Below, one piece after another: positions 62,160 through 64,000 of a stretch of DNA of 64,000 nucleotides; positions within the stretch are counted from its first letter, which is position 1, and every line of letters begins with the position of its first letter. The notes beneath the pieces were generated by a model. It was not told the DNA's origin. It saw nothing but the letters and a program-made list of their open reading frames with translations, and did not search any database. The stretch is taken from NCBI GenBank assembly GCA_922989275.2, contig OV277861.1, positions 49,639,623-49,703,622 of the forward strand. Reading direction: 5' to 3'. This stretch comes from Gari tellinella. Its lineage: Eukaryota > Mollusca > Bivalvia > Cardiida > Psammobiidae. Both the position numbers and the translations under genes were made by a program.

Positions 62160-63290
62160 GATGCAAAGCAGTTTTGAAATACAATGTATATTGAAAAACG
62201 GCAATGGTAATACAAGTGAAACTTCATTGATAGCATGTTCTGAGAAGCATGGTTATTTTAAAAATCTTTTAAATCCAGCTATAGATGAGAACAATACTTA
62301 TCAAGATACTTTTGAAAATGTACTTCGTAACTATAAGTGTGATGGCCTAAATCTACCTATTAGAACAGATACAGAAATACGGCAACGTGTTTGCTATATG
62401 CATTCTAATCGTTCACCGGGGCCCGATGTGTTGTGTCTGGAGATGTATAAAACACATTGCCTATGCTATTACCCCTTTTAAAGAAATATTTCAAAGTCGC
62501 GAATTCCCAGACCAATGGAGCAAAAGTATTATAACCTTCTACAAGAAAGGCACAAAATTACCGAGGAATATCGTTAATTGATTCTCTATATAAAATATTT
62601 GGCTATATATTTTCAACACTGACAAAATGGTGCGATGGACAATGTGTCATTGATGAATCTCAGGCAAGCTTCAGAAAAGGATACTCTACAACTGATAATA
62701 TTTTTACTCTCATGATGGCATTTAGTCCAAAAAATATTTATCAAAAAGAAAAGACAGAATTTTCTGTATTTTTGGTTCATTTTACTAAGGCATTCGACAG
62801 CGTACAGCAACAGAAACTATGGAACGCTGTCGAATGCCATAATATCAATGGAAAATCTTTAAATCTATAAAGTCCATGTACAATATAGTAAATTAAAGGC
62901 GTGTGTGAAAGTAAATGACAAATTAACACAGTTAGTCAGTTGCAATATCGGAACGTGACAAGGCTGCGTGTGTAGTCCGATATTTTTATGTTTATCAATG
63001 ATTTAGTAACTTTTCTTCAAGAGAAATGTGATCGTGGCATTTTTGTTCAAATAATATTGATGACTTGTTGGCACTTATGTTCGCTGATGACGTTTCTTCC
63101 TTTGCTGATACTACTATGTTCTTACAGCGTAAAAACATCAAATTGAAGCGTTTTGTAAGTCTGTAGATAAGCATGTTAACTTGAGTAAAACTAAAATTAT
63201 GGGGTTTCGAAATGGAGGTATAGTTAAAATGACTGGAAATGGTATTTTAATAATCAACCTGTTGAAGTTGTAGCTTTTTATAAATATTAA
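62160..63290 (+). pseudogene. Second non-LTR reverse transcriptase, heavily decayed
   Basis: Recognisable pieces, in successive frames, are NRSPGPDVLCLEMYK (about 62405), FKEIFQSREFPDQW then FYKKGTK (62477-62560), YRGISLIDSLYKIFGYIFST (about 62566-62625), SQASFRKGYSTTDNIFTL (about 62660), FTKAFDSVQQQKLW (about 62781) and FADD (63080-63091). The order and the RT motifs fix the family as non-LTR RT, but a different lineage from the 58750 element (AFDSVQQQKLW and GFR-equivalent SFRKGYST). Multiple stops and frame changes. Ends are not defined. Confidence 0.75.
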
Positions 63291-63324
63291 AGCATATTAT
63301 ACACTTGTTTCATAGGTACTGAGG

Positions 63325-63440
63325 GAACAGTCAAATCATTGACCCGAGGTAGCAGGGAAGACCTTGAGAACTGTTGCCCGAGGCCAACGGCCGAGGGCAA
63401 CAGTTCTCAATGTCTTCCCTGCTACCGAGTTTGAATGTTC
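63325..63440. repeat. Long palindrome with GAGAACTGTTGCCC arms
   Basis: GGTAGCAGGGAAGACCTTGA, GAACTGTTGCCCGAGG and CCAACGGCC are mirrored through GGCAACAGTTCTCA and TGTCTTCCCTGCTACC. Outer halves GGGAACAGTCAAATC/TTTGAATGTTCCC also pair. TGACGTCA lies downstream at about 63757. Confidence 0.7.
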
Positions 63441-64000
63441 CCGAAGTAAATATGAAACAAGTGATTTATTACCGGACTCTCTATTTAAGACAGATCTAGT
63501 TCCTGAATTGTACATGGCTGAATGAAAAGCTAGATCTAGATCTACATGATTTGAACAACTGTATAAATTCTAGAGATTATTTATTTATCATATCTTTATT
63601 TAATTCACTACAACAACTGAACGCACAACCACTGTAGTATTTAGAAAAGGTTTCTCTGAAATATTCATTTTTTCAAATACGACTTGAAATGTAAACATTT
63701 TCTTATTGACTAAAATTGATTGACGCTTAGTTTCACGTCATAAATTCATGTTGACATGACGTCATTTAGAATGTAACGTCATAATTTGTTTAATAAAAGG
63801 AGATTATCTAACAGTCTACGACTATACAAAAAGCATTTATGATAAATAACAATTAATTTGTACTTATACTTGCATTATAAATGAGAACAGTTTCAGTATA
63901 AGATCTAGATCTAGTCACCATACAGCTTCTCTTTCAAAATATTTATTACAATAACAATTTCAAAAAGTACTGCAGCTTTGTAACTTAAGGTAGATTTTAG
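63441..64000. other. No gene seen
   Basis: AT-rich sequence with several AGATCTAGATCTA motifs (63525-63545, 63900-63915) and paired TGACGTCA / AACGTCATAA motifs near 63757-63785. No coding is supported. Confidence 0.4.

Overview
The window looks like metazoan nuclear DNA, most probably from a bivalve mollusc (a dreissenid or similar mussel is my guess, not shown). It is AT-rich, has no dense operon-like coding, and is packed with short inverted-repeat transposons, tRNA-derived SINEs, microsatellites and broken non-LTR retrotransposons. It also carries the 'GCTCACCTGAG ... CTCAGGTGAGC' interspersed repeat that I associate with bivalve genomes. I find no convincing multi-exon host gene. The three coding regions worth the name are a YqaJ-type nuclease ORF (43382-45124, minus), a nine-finger C2H2 protein (57626-58453, minus), and reverse transcriptase relics (58750-61437 and 62160-63290, plus).

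Repeat names used below. MITE-A: TTAA-flanked, ends CCCATTACCCCATA. MITE-B: TTAA-flanked, ends CTCTTTGCATGCTGGG. MITE-C: ends CAGGGCTCCAGATAAG, 6-bp target duplication. MITE-D: TA-flanked, ends CAGTGCTCCCTCTCTAC. MITE-E: TA-flanked, ends CAGTAAAACCTCT. MITE-F: TA-flanked, ends CAGTCGAACTTCGATAT. MITE-G and MITE-H: ends GGGGCCCGTTTCATAAAAC and GGGGCCCGTTTTACTAAAC. R1: the GCTCACCTGAG repeat. Most of these MITEs carry a long near-perfect central hairpin. Three hairpin classes recur, and each is shared by families with different ends: core 1 (CTTAAAGCAGGCTGAAAGTA) in A and E; core 2 (CAAACAGTTTGGATCCAGAT and variants) in B, D, H and stand-alone hairpins; core 3 (GAATCGTCT...AGACGATTC) in C and G.

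Layout. 1-14 kb: a MITE mosaic with a 1.6-kb inverted-repeat element (265-1890) and nested insertions. 14.6-38.1 kb: R1 copies mixed with MITEs, a 1.3-kb element built from GTTCTAGAAC-like repeats (16163-17473), a TTAA-flanked element with an internal tRNA-like Pol III promoter (25134-26188), and a CAGGGGCGTAGC element (33211-35036). 38.9-41.7 kb: an inverted-repeat element with a possible zinc-finger relic, more MITEs and a TAG microsatellite. 42731-47351: the highlight, a 4.6-kb element with about 70-bp terminal inverted repeats and a 5-bp target duplication (GTCTA), carrying two duplicated C2H2 modules and a YqaJ/lambda-exonuclease-like nuclease. 47.4-56.2 kb: more repeats, a 1.3-kb long-TIR element, an LTR-like segment and MITE-D copies. 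56.4-58.5 kb: the zinc-finger gene, whose last finger is frameshifted and runs into a minisatellite that appears to have expanded from finger-coding DNA. 58.7-63.3 kb: two degenerate non-LTR retrotransposons.

Reliability. Motifs, inverted repeats and target duplications were read by eye. Family assignments are inference from remembered family features; no search was run. Several frameshifts lie in homopolymers, so assembly indels are possible.
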